From NCBI GenBank assembly GCA_934045905.1, contig OW203769.1:1302001-1366000 (forward strand): 64,000 nt of DNA, read 5' to 3'. Under the pieces are notes generated by a model. The model did not search any database. It saw only the letters and a list, made by a program, of their open reading frames with translations, and had not been told where the DNA came from. Every line of letters begins with the position of its first letter. The stretch's first letter is position 1. The translations under genes and the position numbers were made by a program. Source of the stretch: Leuctra nigra (taxonomy: Eukaryota > Arthropoda > Insecta > Plecoptera > Leuctridae). Positions 35,115-46,185 of the stretch are shown piece after piece.

Positions 35115-35700
35115 TATTATTAATCTTCCAATAAATTCCGCTTTTCACCACATATAAAGCTCGTCTGCCTGATGATACCTTGCCTATATGAATTTTTTGT
35201 GCCGCCATTTTGAAACCGGAAGTGACTTCATATCTCAAAAACGGCTAAACCGATCGGAACGAAATTTGCGCCAATCGAATCAGACGGTCCTCTATACGAA
35301 ATAACAATAGTGAAATTAAAGTTTTCTAATTACTGACACAGGAAATGACGTCATAGTTTAGCGAAATCTGCCTAAATTCACTTCCCCTTTATATAAAAAC
35401 CAACTACATACTCAGAAGGCTAATAATGAAATATTAGTATTTATATACATATTAATACAATGTGTAAGAGCTGTCAGCGGCCATTTTAAAAACCGGAAGT
35501 GATACCATATCTCGAAAACGGCTGGACCTATTAGAACGATGCTTTTGCAATTCTTCATGGCATATTACTTTAAGTTTATATTTAGCTCCAAACAATATTT
35601 TTCTTAGTAACTAATTCGGAAATGGCGTATTTTTTTAAAGGAATTAGTCATTGTTGCCCCAATAAGTTTTACAAGTTGTGTAAATAAACTAAAAAAATAA
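35115..35700 (+). repeat. family BF body with ETS/CRE-like motifs
   Basis: Homologous to 52800-53325. It contains 'accggaagtgacttcatatc', 'ggaaatgacgtcata' and 'accggaagtgataccatatc', each followed by 'ctcgaaaacggct'-like text, and ends 'aaataaactaaaaaaataag' next to the F palindrome. Non-coding. Confidence 0.7.
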
Positions 35701-36095
35701 GCGATATCCCCATAAAAAACACTCCGTGTAAAAAAAACAGCCAAGTCTCTTCAACTAAAAAAAAATTATGAAATCTAAAAATTCTGTACTGAAACGTTGT
35801 GATATCCAAAAATGAGCCAAGTCAAAACTTTATTTGAAAATTAAAAAATACTTGGCGCATCGTTTTTTTAGGGCATTGTAGGTATACTATAAGTATATGT
35901 ATATATATATCTAGCCAATACTTCTAAGCTATTTATATACACGATGCGCCAAGTATTTTTTAATTTTCAAATAAAGTTTTGACTTGGCTCATTTTTTGAT
36001 ATCACGTTTCAGTGCAGAATTTTTAGATTTCATAATTTTTTTTTAGTTGAAGAGACTTGGCTGTTTTTTTTACACGGAGTGTTTTTTATGGGTCT
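35701..36095. mobile_element. F palindrome (foldback part of family BF)
   Basis: Two ~165-base arms in inverted orientation. The outer end is 'cccataaaaaacactccgtg', the middle has 'cagccaagtctcttcaac' and 'gccaagtcaaaactttattt', and the inner end is 'tacttggcgcatcg'. The arms enclose a ~70-base AT-rich loop. The same palindrome occurs at 53326-53722, in part at 34074-34308, split by an LTR at 62311-63727, and in a longer variant at 40382-41443. Confidence 0.85.
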
Positions 36096-36223
36096 GTTAT
36101 TCCAACACCAGAGTGAAAATATGGAGATTAAAAAGTTGGAAAGAAAGTTGTATCGTGTTTGGCTGGGGTTGTTGCATTTATCTGTGCTCACTCATCAACG
36201 CGTTACACTGAGCGGTTTCCTAG
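36096..36223 (+). repeat. Helitron-like 3' terminus (CTAG end)
   Basis: Ends with 'actcatcaacgcgttacact', 'gagcggtttc' and CTAG at 36220-36223, followed by T. It sits between the F palindrome and the first surviving exon of the nuclease gene, so it may mark where earlier exons were lost. Confidence 0.55.
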
Positions 36224-36261
36224 TACCTAAATACCAAATCCAAATTCCTACCCAATTTTAG

Positions 36262-37410
36262 ATCATTGGACCTTGAAGATCTGAGCTGCACAGATCTTGA
36301 GCAGCAGTGGGGCAAGATCAAGAAGAAAGCACACACAATGTATGAGGCTAAACCGATATCCGCATCTTGTCATTTCAAGAAGACGAAGGTCCCATACATT
36401 CAGCCACCGGCACTTAACATCAGCAAGGATACGAATGATCTCTTCTTCAATGCCCTGGTAGCAGGTACATTTCTAAAAAGATAATCTATTGTAGAAAAAT
36501 TGAAATTTTATTCATTTGGAAATTGATATTTTTGTGAAAAATAATGTTTTCTTTACTATTTTTGAAGGTGCCCCAAACTCGGAAGCATCAAAACACTACA
36601 AAAAGTCCAGAACAAGAACTACAAGTCCACAAGTGCAAGCATTGGTGCAAGAAATAGACGAAGATTTCTCTTCTTCCACAAGTCATCACTTTGCTGCCAT
36701 TCTGGGAAGGACACCGGAATATTGGGAAGATGATACACTCTTCTCTCTTCAGCCCGATTTTGTTGATCCCATACTGTACAATTACTTTGTGGACAATGTT
36801 GTGGTTTCACCGGAACAAGCTTTGGGAATTTGCATTGCCACTCATGACCAAAGTGGGTTCGAGTGGCAATGGCAACGGAAGAACAGAATTACCGGCAGCA
36901 GATGTTATGAACTCTACACCTATTCAAAAAACAACCACCCTGATTGGGAGTCAAAATTGAAGTCCGTCATGAATTCTACATTCCATGGAAACGCTGACAC
37001 CCGGCATGGCAACGAGTGCGAACCATTAAACCAGGACGTCTTATTTCATCAAAACTGGTAATGTCATCTACCAGATGGGGTTAATTGTAAATCCCAATGC
37101 TCCGTGGCTGGGGTTCAGCCCTGATGGCATCACTGTAGTGAACGGGGAGACAATATTGATCGAAATCAAGAGTCCGAGAGCTGGGAGGACGATGAGTGCT
37201 AAAGACTGTGCGGCTAAATTGCCATACATGACTCTGACAACAGATGGACTCTCTCTGAAAAGAAAATGTGGGTATTTTGGACAAGTTCAACTAGGCATGG
37301 AACTCATGAAAGTTATGCAGTGCCACTTCATCATTTTCGCCTCCCTAGACAATTCAGTCGAGATTTTTTTCATAAAAAAAGAGGAAGGATTTGTGAAGGA
37401 TTTAATTTAA
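36262..37410 (+). pseudogene. YqaJ/lambda-exonuclease-type nuclease of a DNA transposon, 5'-truncated, frameshifted
   Basis: Exon 36262-36464 follows a good acceptor (cccaattttag) and ends at donor GCAG|GTACAT. A 103-bp intron ends in TTTTTGAAG, and the frame then continues without loss from ...NALVAG into APNSEASKHYKK. The nuclease domain follows: HGNADTRHGNECE, a one-base frame change near 37029, then IKTGNVIYQMGLIVNP, WLGFSPDGI (catalytic Asp at 37123), ILIEIKSPRA (Glu 37162 and Lys 37168, the PD-(D/E)XK pair), and YFGQVQLGME. These are the YqaJ family signatures. Earlier exons are missing; a Helitron-type end lies 38 bases upstream. The neighbouring gene is a convergent DDE_Tnp_4 transposase. 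From memory, a YqaJ nuclease next to such a transposase is the ISL2EU arrangement. The mutant frame makes a full product unlikely. Confidence 0.85.
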
Positions 37411-37545
37411 TATCAGCGTTGAGTAATGTTTACTATGAGAAGATTTTACCAAAGCTAGTGAAAGATGCCAGTAGCAAGCAGCTTGAAGTATTTACCTAAT
37501 ACTTTACTAATACTTTTCCTTTTTTTAAATAGTAGTAAATTCCTA
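37411..37545. other. spacer between convergent transposon genes
   Basis: About 135 bases between the nuclease stop and the transposase stop on the other strand. AT-rich, probably the shared 3' ends. Confidence 0.5.
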
Positions 37546-39912
37546 CTAAAATGTATCATTCTTCAGGATAGGAGAAGTAAGGTTCATGATACCGCAAACT
37601 ATCACAGCAATTTCATTCATTACAGGACAAGAACAGTGGGAATAGTATTTGACAATATTTTGAATATCTTGATGCGCTGGATTGATCTTTCTACGTGTAC
37701 TCTTGCTCGGGCAATAGAACAAGTGAGGTCTGCAACACACTTGGTGAACTGGGCCTGTTTTCTGAGGAAAGTGGGGCGGATCAATTGAATGCCATGTTCA
37801 AAACATTCTTCTTCAATTAGAAAACCCTTGTCAACCATCACTGCATCTCTCCAGTTTATCCAACAGGCCGGATTGATTAAAGATGGCCTTATCAGACGCT
37901 CTGCCCCCATATGCCTTGCTCACATCACAAATGATATTAGACCTGATGGTGGAACACCAATCAACAGCTTCACTGTGTTCCTCCCCTTGTAATGTGAATA
38001 GGTTAGTATTCTACATTTCAGGCACTTTGTTTTCTCTACTGGGGTCTCCATTCCATCCAGAACAACTCTTGTTTTGGCATATTTTGAAAAGCATTTGGGC
38101 ATGTTTTCCATGATTTCTTCTTTCTCTGGCCAACGAATTACACTCTTCAGGACAGTATGCAGCTTTTCAATCATGTCATAGAAGTAATTTTGGCATGTGG
38201 TGGAAGAACATTGAAAGAGTACAGCCAGACATCGAAACGATACGTCCAATTTTAGTCTCATGAGGGTCAACACAATTCGTTCTTTTGCTGCAAAAGCAAA
38301 TCGGTTGTTTCCCTCCTCTAATATGTCAAACACAGTTCGCAAGGGCATCTAAGATGCTGAATTCTGGTAGCCCTGTCATCGTGCCAAGCTCCTGACCACT
38401 TCGAATTAGCTGTATCATAGATCTGTGTGTGGTGGTTTTGAAGATGTTTTCATTGAACTGGACCGCTTTGTCGACCAATTCCACTCTCTCACTCCTGGGA
38501 ATTGCATCTTGCAACTCGACCAGGGCTGTTGCTGCATCGAGCTCATTCTGTTGATGGTTGGCAGTATTGTTTGCAGCAGAATGACAAACATCACATTGTG
38601 ATGCTGGTAGTGGCTCGGAGCTGGTTTCAATGCTGGAAGATGCTGGTTGCAACTCGACCAGGGCTGCTGCTGCATCGAGCTCATTCTCTTGATAGTCGGC
38701 TGTCTTGTTTGCATCGTAACGACGAACAACACATTGTGATGCTGGTGGCTCGGAGTTGGTTTCGATGCTGGAAGATGCTGGTTGCAACTCGACCAGTGCT
38801 GCTGCTGCATCGAGCTCATTCTCTTGATAGTCGGCTGTCTTGTTTGCATCGTAACGACGAACATCACATTGTGATGCTGGTAGTGGCTCGAAGCTGGTTT
38901 CGATGCTGGAAGATGCTGGTTGCAACTCGACCAGGGCTGCTGCTGCATCGAGCTCATTCTCTTGATAGTCGGCTGTCTTGTTTGCATCGTAACGACGAAC
39001 AACACATTGTGATGCTGGTGGCTCGGAGTTGGTTTCAATGCTGGAAGATGCTGGTTGCAACTCGACCAGGGCTGCTGCTGCATCGAGCTCATTCTCTTGA
39101 TAGTCGGCTGTCTTGTTTGCATCGTAACGACGAACAACACATTGTGATGCTGGTGGCTCGGAGTTGGTTTCGATGCTGGAAGATGCTGGTTGCAACTCGA
39201 CCAGGGCTGCTGCTGCATCGAGCTCATTCTCTTGATAGTCGGCTGTCTTGTTTGCATCGTAACGACGAACAACACATTGTGATGCTGGTGGCTCGGAGTT
39301 GGTTTCAATGCTGGAAGATGCTGGTTGCAACTCGACCAGGGCTGCTGCTGCATCGAGCTCATTCTCTTGATAGTCGGCTGTCTTGTTTGCATCGTAACGA
39401 CGAACAACACATTGTGATGCTGGTGGCTCGGAGTTGGTTTCGATGCTGGAAGATGCTGGTTGCAACTCGACCAGGGCTGCTGCTGCATCGAGCTCATTCT
39501 CTTGATAGTCGGCTGTCTTGTTTGCATCGTAACGACGAACATCACATTGTGATGCTGGTAGTGGCTCGAAGCTGGTTTCGATGCTGGAAGATGCTGGTTG
39601 CAACTCGACCAGGGCTGCTGCTGCATCGAGCTCATTCTCTTGATAGTCGGCTGTCTTGTTTGCATCGTAACGACGAACAAAACATTGTGATGCTGGTGGC
39701 TCGGAGTTGGTTTCGATGCTGGAAGATGCTGGTTGCAACTCGACCAGGGCTGCTGCTGCATCGAGCTCATTCTCTTGATAGTCGGCTGTCTTGTTTGCAT
39801 CGAAACGACGAACAACACATTGTGATGCTGGTGGCTCGGAGTTGGTTTCGATGCTGGAAGATGCTGGTGTAGGTTCACTACAAATAGGAACTTTATTATT
39901 ACTAGGTGACAT
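37546..39912 (-). pseudogene. DDE_Tnp_4 transposase with repeated N-terminal region, about four frameshifts
   Basis: Transcribed leftwards. An open frame of 528 codons (38326-39912) starts MSPSNNKVPICSEP and holds ten 45-46-residue repeats. It then has the linker MIQLIRSGQELGTMTGLPEF typical of the segment before the HTH in THAP/DDE_Tnp_4 proteins. After a one-base shift near 38340 comes the helix-turn-helix (ERIVLTLMRLKLDVSFRCLA, STTCQNYFYDMIEKL) and the first catalytic Asp in VVLDGMET (38057). A YGGRASDK block lies in a different frame (~37880-37900), then the second Asp in VMVDKGF (37832) and the Glu in RVHVERSIQRIK (37691). A last frame change leads to PVMNEIAVIVCGIMNLTSPI. The triad is thus present, but split among frames. 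I see no THAP zinc finger; the repeat block occupies its expected place or follows a lost exon. Indels could be real decay or assembly errors. Confidence 0.85.
38512..39872 (-). repeat. ten 135/138-bp tandem repeats inside the transposase gene
   Basis: The minus-strand unit reads PASSSIETNSEPPASQ, then a CVVRRYDANKTADYQ part, then ENELDAAAALVELQ (45 residues). A 46-residue form has SFEPLPASQCDV (units 3 and 8) and unit 10 is diverged (CDVCHSAANNTANHQQ). Because both unit lengths are multiples of three and stop-free, three frames stay open for over 450 codons (two minus, one plus). Only the frame in line with the downstream linker is plausible. The repeats are Ala/Glu/Ser-rich and low in hydrophobic core, so probably flexible. 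Confidence 0.95.
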
Positions 39913-40381
39913 GACATGACAAACTGAGCTCTAGATTTGTTCATTATGACTTTGATGTAATGATAGAAACCAATCAATGCAAACAAAATATTATAATCAC
40001 TGCCAAGTAGTTGGTTTGCGTTTAACCATTTATTTGCTTCTACCAGACAAAATGTAAGTAAAAGTGAAAAAAATTACGATTTTACTTTCAGTTAGAAATA
40101 TTATATTAGGTACATTAAGGTGCTGATTTTTCAAAGCACTTTTAAATTAGAAGCTTAGTTAAACATTTAGATAATTTTGTAGGTACTAGAAATTCTAGAA
40201 ATGTCAATGGTGATCAAATACATAACACTAAAACACTAAATACTATAGGTACTTTACCAATAAATTAAATTTAAATATATTATTAATTAAATATAAAGGA
40301 GTCGTAGCATTAAAAACAAGCGCTTATAGCAATTATTGCAACTTACCTGATGAGAAGCCGTGAGTTTACTGTAGTGTAGAT
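39913..40381. other. no gene seen
   Basis: AT-rich sequence upstream of the transposase. It should hold the promoter and any lost first exon, but I recognise none. Confidence 0.4.
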
Positions 40382-41443
40382 CCCAGAAAAAACACTCCGT
40401 GTAAAAAAGGCAGCCAAGTCTCTTTACTTTAAAAAAATTCAACTCCGAAAAGGAGTGATATCAAAAAAGGAGCCAAGGCAATGACATTTCCAAATATTTA
40501 ATCGTATCTTTGAAATAAAAGTATAAACACCGAGAAATACTTTACAAAAGGACTTGGCGCATCGTTTTTTTAAAGACATCATTCTATCCTAAAAGTGGAC
40601 AGAAATTTACAAGTAGGTACATTGTCTTCTTTCTATTAGAGCCATGTATCTATGATACAAGCTACTTTCAGTAATGACTATTTTATAGTTTTGTCAATTG
40701 CGATAGTCTGATAGAAGAAAGATTTCATGCTGTAATAGATAAGTAATATAAGGGTGGAATAATTAAATAACAAGGAAGTGGGCTCAATATGTTGATATTA
40801 GAAGGGTATATTTTCATAATTTGATCTTTACTGAGGAAATCATGAAACGTTGTCAAATAATTACTAACTATCTATGTACCACTATTATATATTTTTGAAG
40901 TGTCAAGTGTATAAAGTTAAAATTTTTAAAGAAATTCAATGTGCCGTCACTGTGTACTTTGTGAAATGTATTGTTATAAAATGCGGATTAATATAAATTT
41001 ATTTCATGATGAGAAGGTATAACGCATGAGACTTAATTAATTGACCACGAAACAATATTACGAAGATAACTATTGTGTATTTTTTACAAACATAGGCAAC
41101 AAGTTTCATCGTGTACATATTCAAATAGAAAATATTTTACAGTAGGTATATATAATATGTAATTAAAAGATGTGTCCCTATTATTCTAAAAATTCTAAAT
41201 GACGGTTGTATATAAATGGCATGCTTATGAATAGAAAAATGTATTTCATAAAACGATGCGCCAAGTCCTTTTGTAAAGTATTTCTCAGTGTTACGGTATA
41301 CTTTTAAATTCAAAGATACGATTTAATATTTGGAAATGTCATTGACTTGGCTCCTTTTTTGATATCACTCCTTTTCGGTGATGAATTTTTTTAAAGTAAA
41401 GAGACTTGGCTGCCTTTTTTACACGGAGTGTTTTTTCTGGGAT
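40382..41443. mobile_element. long variant of the F palindrome, AT flanks, 1062 bp
   Basis: Inverted arms of about 190 bases begin 'cccagaaaaaacactccgtg' and end 'ggacttggcgcatcg'. They enclose about 650 bases of AT-rich, non-coding sequence. AT is present on both sides (40380-40381 and 41444-41445), which could be a 2-bp target duplication. The arm sequence differs from the short F palindromes (ggcagccaag, atttaatcgtatctttg), so it is a distinct subfamily. Confidence 0.8.
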
Positions 41444-43363
41444 ATCACTTCTTTTGTTAGTTTATTCATAAAGCTTGTAACAAATGTCGGAGGAAGAAGG
41501 ACTAATTACTTTAAAAAAATACGCCTCAACCGATTTGGTTACTATGAAAAGTTGCGTTTGGTATAAGCTTAAAATGATTATCCAAGAAGAATAGCCTAAG
41601 TTTCGTTACAATCGGTCCAGCCGTTTTCGATATCAGACGTCACTTCTGGTTTAAAAAATGGCGCCCGATAATACTGCCGCCTTGATATCATAATTATAAG
41701 TGAACCATATTTGCATAATTAGGCTGCAATCTGTGCAGCCGTTTTCGATATATAACGTCACTTCCGGTTTTAAAATATCGGCCAAAAATAATGTCGTCTT
41801 GAATTCATAATTATAAGTCCAACATAATTCCAAAATTTGGTTGCAATCGGTACATCCGTTTTCGATATATGACATCATTTCCGGTTTTAACAATGGCGAC
41901 CGAAAATAATGTCGTCTTGAATTCATAATTATTAGTCCTACACAATTCCAAAATTTGGTTGCAATCGGTACAGCCGTTTTCGATATATGACGTCACTTTC
42001 GGGTTTAGAAAATGGCGGCCAAGAACACTGCAACCTTGAACTTATTATTATTTACAATGAATGTTTACTTAATATCTATTAAAGAGTATAAAGTGTTGAA
42101 TTTAGTGTCATTAAGCATATTTATGACGTCATTTCCGGTATAGGTAATAAGAAAACAATCTAGTTTTATCTAGGTGATACTTCATGAATGACCTTCTGAA
42201 TTCATTAGCGCTAATTTCCGTAAAATCGGTTATGCCGTTTTCAATAAATGACGTCACTTCCGGTTTCATTTGGTCTTTCCTGTCACCATTTCCGGTACCG
42301 TTAATTTGTATATTCATTTATCCCAACTGATTTTTCAAATAGATTGCAGAATGAATATACAGGAGCTAGTTCAGTGGCAATCGGTACAGGCGTTTTCGAT
42401 ATATGACGTCACTTCCGGTTTCAGGAATGGCGGCCGAGAGCACTGGGTATTGAAATTATAATTTTGTATTGTCTATGTTATAATATAAGTTAATTATTTA
42501 AAGTATAATTTGATGAAATAAGCTAATATTGCAAATTTATGACGTCACTTCCGGTTTAGAAAACAAGAAAATTATATTTTTTAGTAACATACTTCATAAA
42601 GATGACCATCTTAATCGAATGGCGCTAATTTCGTTATAATCGGTCCAGCCGTTTTCTAGATATTACGTCACATCCGGTTTCAAAATGGCGTCACAAAAAA
42701 TTCGTAGGAGCAAGGTATTATCAGACGCCAAAAGTGCACATGTGGTAAAAATTTCAGATAGATCGGTTCAGCCGTTTAAGCTGTGGCGGTGATAGCGGGG
42801 TAACCTGATATCAGAATCATTATTATTATAATCAGATACCTTTAAAAAGGGGTGTAATTTCACTGTTTTCAAGGCCTTCTAGCTCGCAAATGGCATAACC
42901 TATTGTTCCCAAATTTGGTATATGTAGTGGGGTGGGCCATAGCTCGAAATTAAGATATATTGCAACAATGTGATATTTTACAATTTTAAGATCCAGTAGG
43001 CCGAAAATGCCAGGTTGTTGCTTACAGTAAAAGTGTTTGGTCTGCTCCTCAGTTTATTAAGGTGGATTCACACGGCCGTTCCAAACTTCGAGTTTGAAAC
43101 TCAAGTTTGCCGAAGTTCCAAATCACCGTTCCAAAAACCTTCGTGTGAACTATGAAAAGATTTGAACTGTGAGGATTGAGTTTCAAACTTTCATAGTTCA
43201 CACGGGAGTTTTTGGAACGGCGATTCGGAACTTTGGCAAACTTGAGTTTCAAACTCGAAGTTTGGAACGGCCGTGTGAATCCACCTTTAGGCATTTACGG
43301 TATGTTGAGTGAGTGTGAGTGTACAGTACGACTTGGCTCGGTGGAGCGACCGCTCCACTAGAT
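41444..43363 (-). repeat. family BF body, reverse orientation, with an array of ETS/CRE-like motifs
   Basis: Runs from the F palindrome to the hairpin end 'cgctccactagat' at 43363. Between 41630 and 42680 the phrase gacgtca(c)ttccggttt recurs about nine times at spacings of roughly 110-150 bases, usually preceded by 'cagccgttttcgatatat'. The outer 600 bases match 52450-52850 in reverse ('atagctcgaaattaag', 'gatccagtaggccgaaaatg'). A MITE interrupts it at 43060-43286. Non-coding. Confidence 0.8.
43060..43286. mobile_element. 227-bp MITE, TTA target duplication, with an empty paralogous site
   Basis: Nearly perfect inverted repeat over about 100 bases per arm, opening 'aggtggattcacacggccgt'. 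It is flanked by TTA at 43057-43059 and 43287-43289. The homologous BF copy near 52460-52480 reads, on the other strand, 'cagtttattaggcatttacg' with a single TTA and no insertion, which confirms the boundaries. Harbinger-like by its 3-bp TWA duplication. Confidence 0.95.
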
Positions 43364-44020
43364 ATCTGGTCATCTTAGCGGATGATTATTGTTGATGTTA
43401 AAAAATATAAAAATTGGATTTGACACTGAGTTTGGACTCTAGAATTCGTGATGGGAATTTGGAAAAGGAGTTACATGATTGGGTGATTCTAAACTATTCA
43501 ATAACAAGAAGCATGATGTTGATTTCAATTGATTTTCATATAATTAATCTTTACCCTGATCGAAACTGATGTTGGTATTACAATAAATTATTACTTGAAC
43601 CTAACTGATGAAATGACTTTTCATATAACAATTACTTTATAAATGGTTTTAGGAAAGATTTTAATAGTCAAATTATGCAAAATTTACTAAGTTTGAAATT
43701 AGAAGATTCTTGAGATAAATTACCAGTTCAGTTTCTTACATGAAGCTAATTGAGTTTCAACATAAACTAGATAATATTTTATTATATTTAGTATTAGGTA
43801 CCGGTTGTTCAATGTCCCAATATAAGGTCAATTTATAAATTGAACTTAAAGAACCGTAATTGAAATATTGAAATAATTGATAATTGACAAATAATTGAAA
43901 CCTTTATAAATTGAACTTCATATTGGGACATGATCAATAGACCATACCAAATATCAAGATATCATGACACTTCTGGAACATTAAGGCCTGGCTGTACAAT
44001 GTCCTGAGAAAGTAAGCGCG
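43364..44020. other. no gene seen; one short inverted repeat
   Basis: AT-rich. 'tgtcccaatat' at 43813 pairs with 'atattgggaca' near 43920, a possible small foldback. Confidence 0.5.
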
Positions 44021-44371
44021 GTTCTAGTTTAAATTTCAAAAATCACATGATTTTTTTTTTAAATTTTAACCAATGGGAGGATTTGGCTGAAACTTTTCAA
44101 ATTTTGGACAATGTTGGTCGTAATGACTTGTCAAAATTTCAAATTGGTCAAACCAACCAATCGAAAGATAATTTTTTTTAAATTTGAACCAATCAGTGGA
44201 TTTCAAAAAAAATATGGTCAGCAACAATCAGAAATGTTACGTACATGAGTGCAAAATTTCAGCTCAATCGAAGAAAAGCACTGACTTGTATAGCCTCAGG
44301 TACAGAAAAAAAAAAAAAAACAGAGGTCCGTGCCAAAAAAGCCATAAAAAGACGCTCGCTTCGCTCGCTCA
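44021..44371 (-). repeat. Helitron-like fragment (5' part)
   Basis: Matches 28650-28999, with the same 'accaatgggaggatttggct', a short A run and a terminal cgctcgcttcgctcgctcaa. The CTAG end is absent. Confidence 0.75.
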
Positions 44372-46185
44372 ATAATTTTTTTAATTTAAAGATTTTATCA
44401 ACAACAAAAAATCGTAGATATATGGGCATATTATGAGGAACAAATTTAAATCAATACAAATATGAGCTTTTTAAAACATTTGCACCAAATACTAAATCAT
44501 TTTCCTATACTTCTTGTGTAAAAAAAATCCTAATGTACTTATTACATAACATTGAGAGCTAAAGAGTTGCAAAGTAACATACGAATCTTTCTATTTGAAA
44601 TGTTTGAACCATTAATAAATATTTATAATTTCAATAAAAAATATTTTCGTGGGGGGGGGGGGGGGGGTATTCGATCTTTCTACCTTAATTGAAGGTTAAT
44701 TTGCTACATTCTGACCACTGACAGTAAAATCAACAGAAAAACTTATAACTACGAATAGTGTATACGTTGCAATGTGATGTGAAATTATAACTACGAATAG
44801 TGTATACGTTGCAATGTGAAAATCAACTGCACGTTTGGGAAAGAACCGAGTCTGTTTTCCTACCTGAAAGATATTATTTTTGTATTAAAAGAAAACAATC
44901 ATGCAATTGCAATTGTAACTTTTATTTTACACCGTTCTTTACTCATTGGTGGGTCTCCCACACCGGCACAATTTGATTGTGGTTTAACCATAAGATATTC
45001 TTAAAATAATTTGGTTTGGCTCAGAGTCTAGAGCACAAAGATCTCAAACAATGTTTTATTGCAAGAAAATAAAGTACCTTTGAATGTCTCGCGATAAGAT
45101 TCTCAAGTCAACTAAAAGTTGGTCTTCGCGACGTGAAGCAGCGTTGATGTTAGTGGCAAGAGATTGTCACCGCTCTGTACCGTTTATTCCATTTCAAAAA
45201 GGGAATGCAAGACCTGGTGTTCCAAGAAGTTCATGTCTCCCATACATCATGAACATATTTCATGATACCACCCAATAAAATTCTGCTTCGGTGAATATCA
45301 CTTAAGTGCTGGAACAACCACCTTATCTTTAAAAAAAAGCAATAAAATAAATAAATAATCACTCGTTCACTTGATCACTCGATAAAATCATTTATAATAG
45401 CCTGGGCTAACAAAATGAATATAAAAAGTAATTTACGCCTTGACATGTGTAACTTGTTAGTACATTTTCAGCTAATTTGGTCATTTTAACTGGATTTTTC
45501 GTTGGCTCCTTTAAATTTTTGAAGTTGTTTCCCGCCTGATGGTTCTATCTGTAGGTATATTTATGCAATTTGCAGTACCTTATTGAGATTGAATAAACTG
45601 TATAGTTGCTCTGCGCTGTGTTGCCTCGCTGTCGAGTCACAGTTTCCTGACTGCGAAGGCGTCTGGTCGTCGGTCGCCTAAACGTCGCCTTTAGCGACCT
45701 GTAAGTCTCTAAAGGAATGACAGTCATCGAGCTGTTGGCAGCAGCAAGTTGGCTCTGGTAGCGGCTGATAATAATTTGACAAAACTACTGACAGCGTCCA
45801 TCTTCCTTCATCGTATTCAGGTAAATAAACTTTTTAACACTAAATTCATGGTTTGTTGTGGTGTCACTGCATAGCTGTGACGCAAATGGTGACGTCATAT
45901 AGGGGTTAGTTCTACAGAAATTCAAGAGGTAGCCCTAGTGGACGTGTAATTCTCTCTAATGATATCAGTGCATGAAATAGCATTGAAAATGGTCGTTGAT
46001 GACAGGCAGCGTAAGGAGCGAGGAAGGAGAGACTGTACAGACGGCTGTGGTCAGAACACAGTGTATTTACTTTAGAAATCAAACTTTAGAAAGCAGAAGA
46101 AAGATTTTAAGGTTTTGCAATATGTTTTAAATAAGAAATGGCAAAATTCGATGGACTGAATGTGCTGTCAAGTTAGAAGAAAAAC
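44372..46185. other. no gene seen; G run and a 42-bp duplication
   Basis: A G tract lies at about 44651-44667. A direct duplication of 'ataactacgaatagtgtata' plus about 22 bases lies at 44743-44817. The 64-residue frame at 45084 (MSRDKILKSTKSW...) has no motif I recognise. Confidence 0.5.

Noticed and set aside
38502..39872. 456-residue plus-strand and 523-residue second minus-strand frames
   Set aside because: Shadows of the repeat block. Only the minus frame 38326-39912 leads into the conserved transposase linker.
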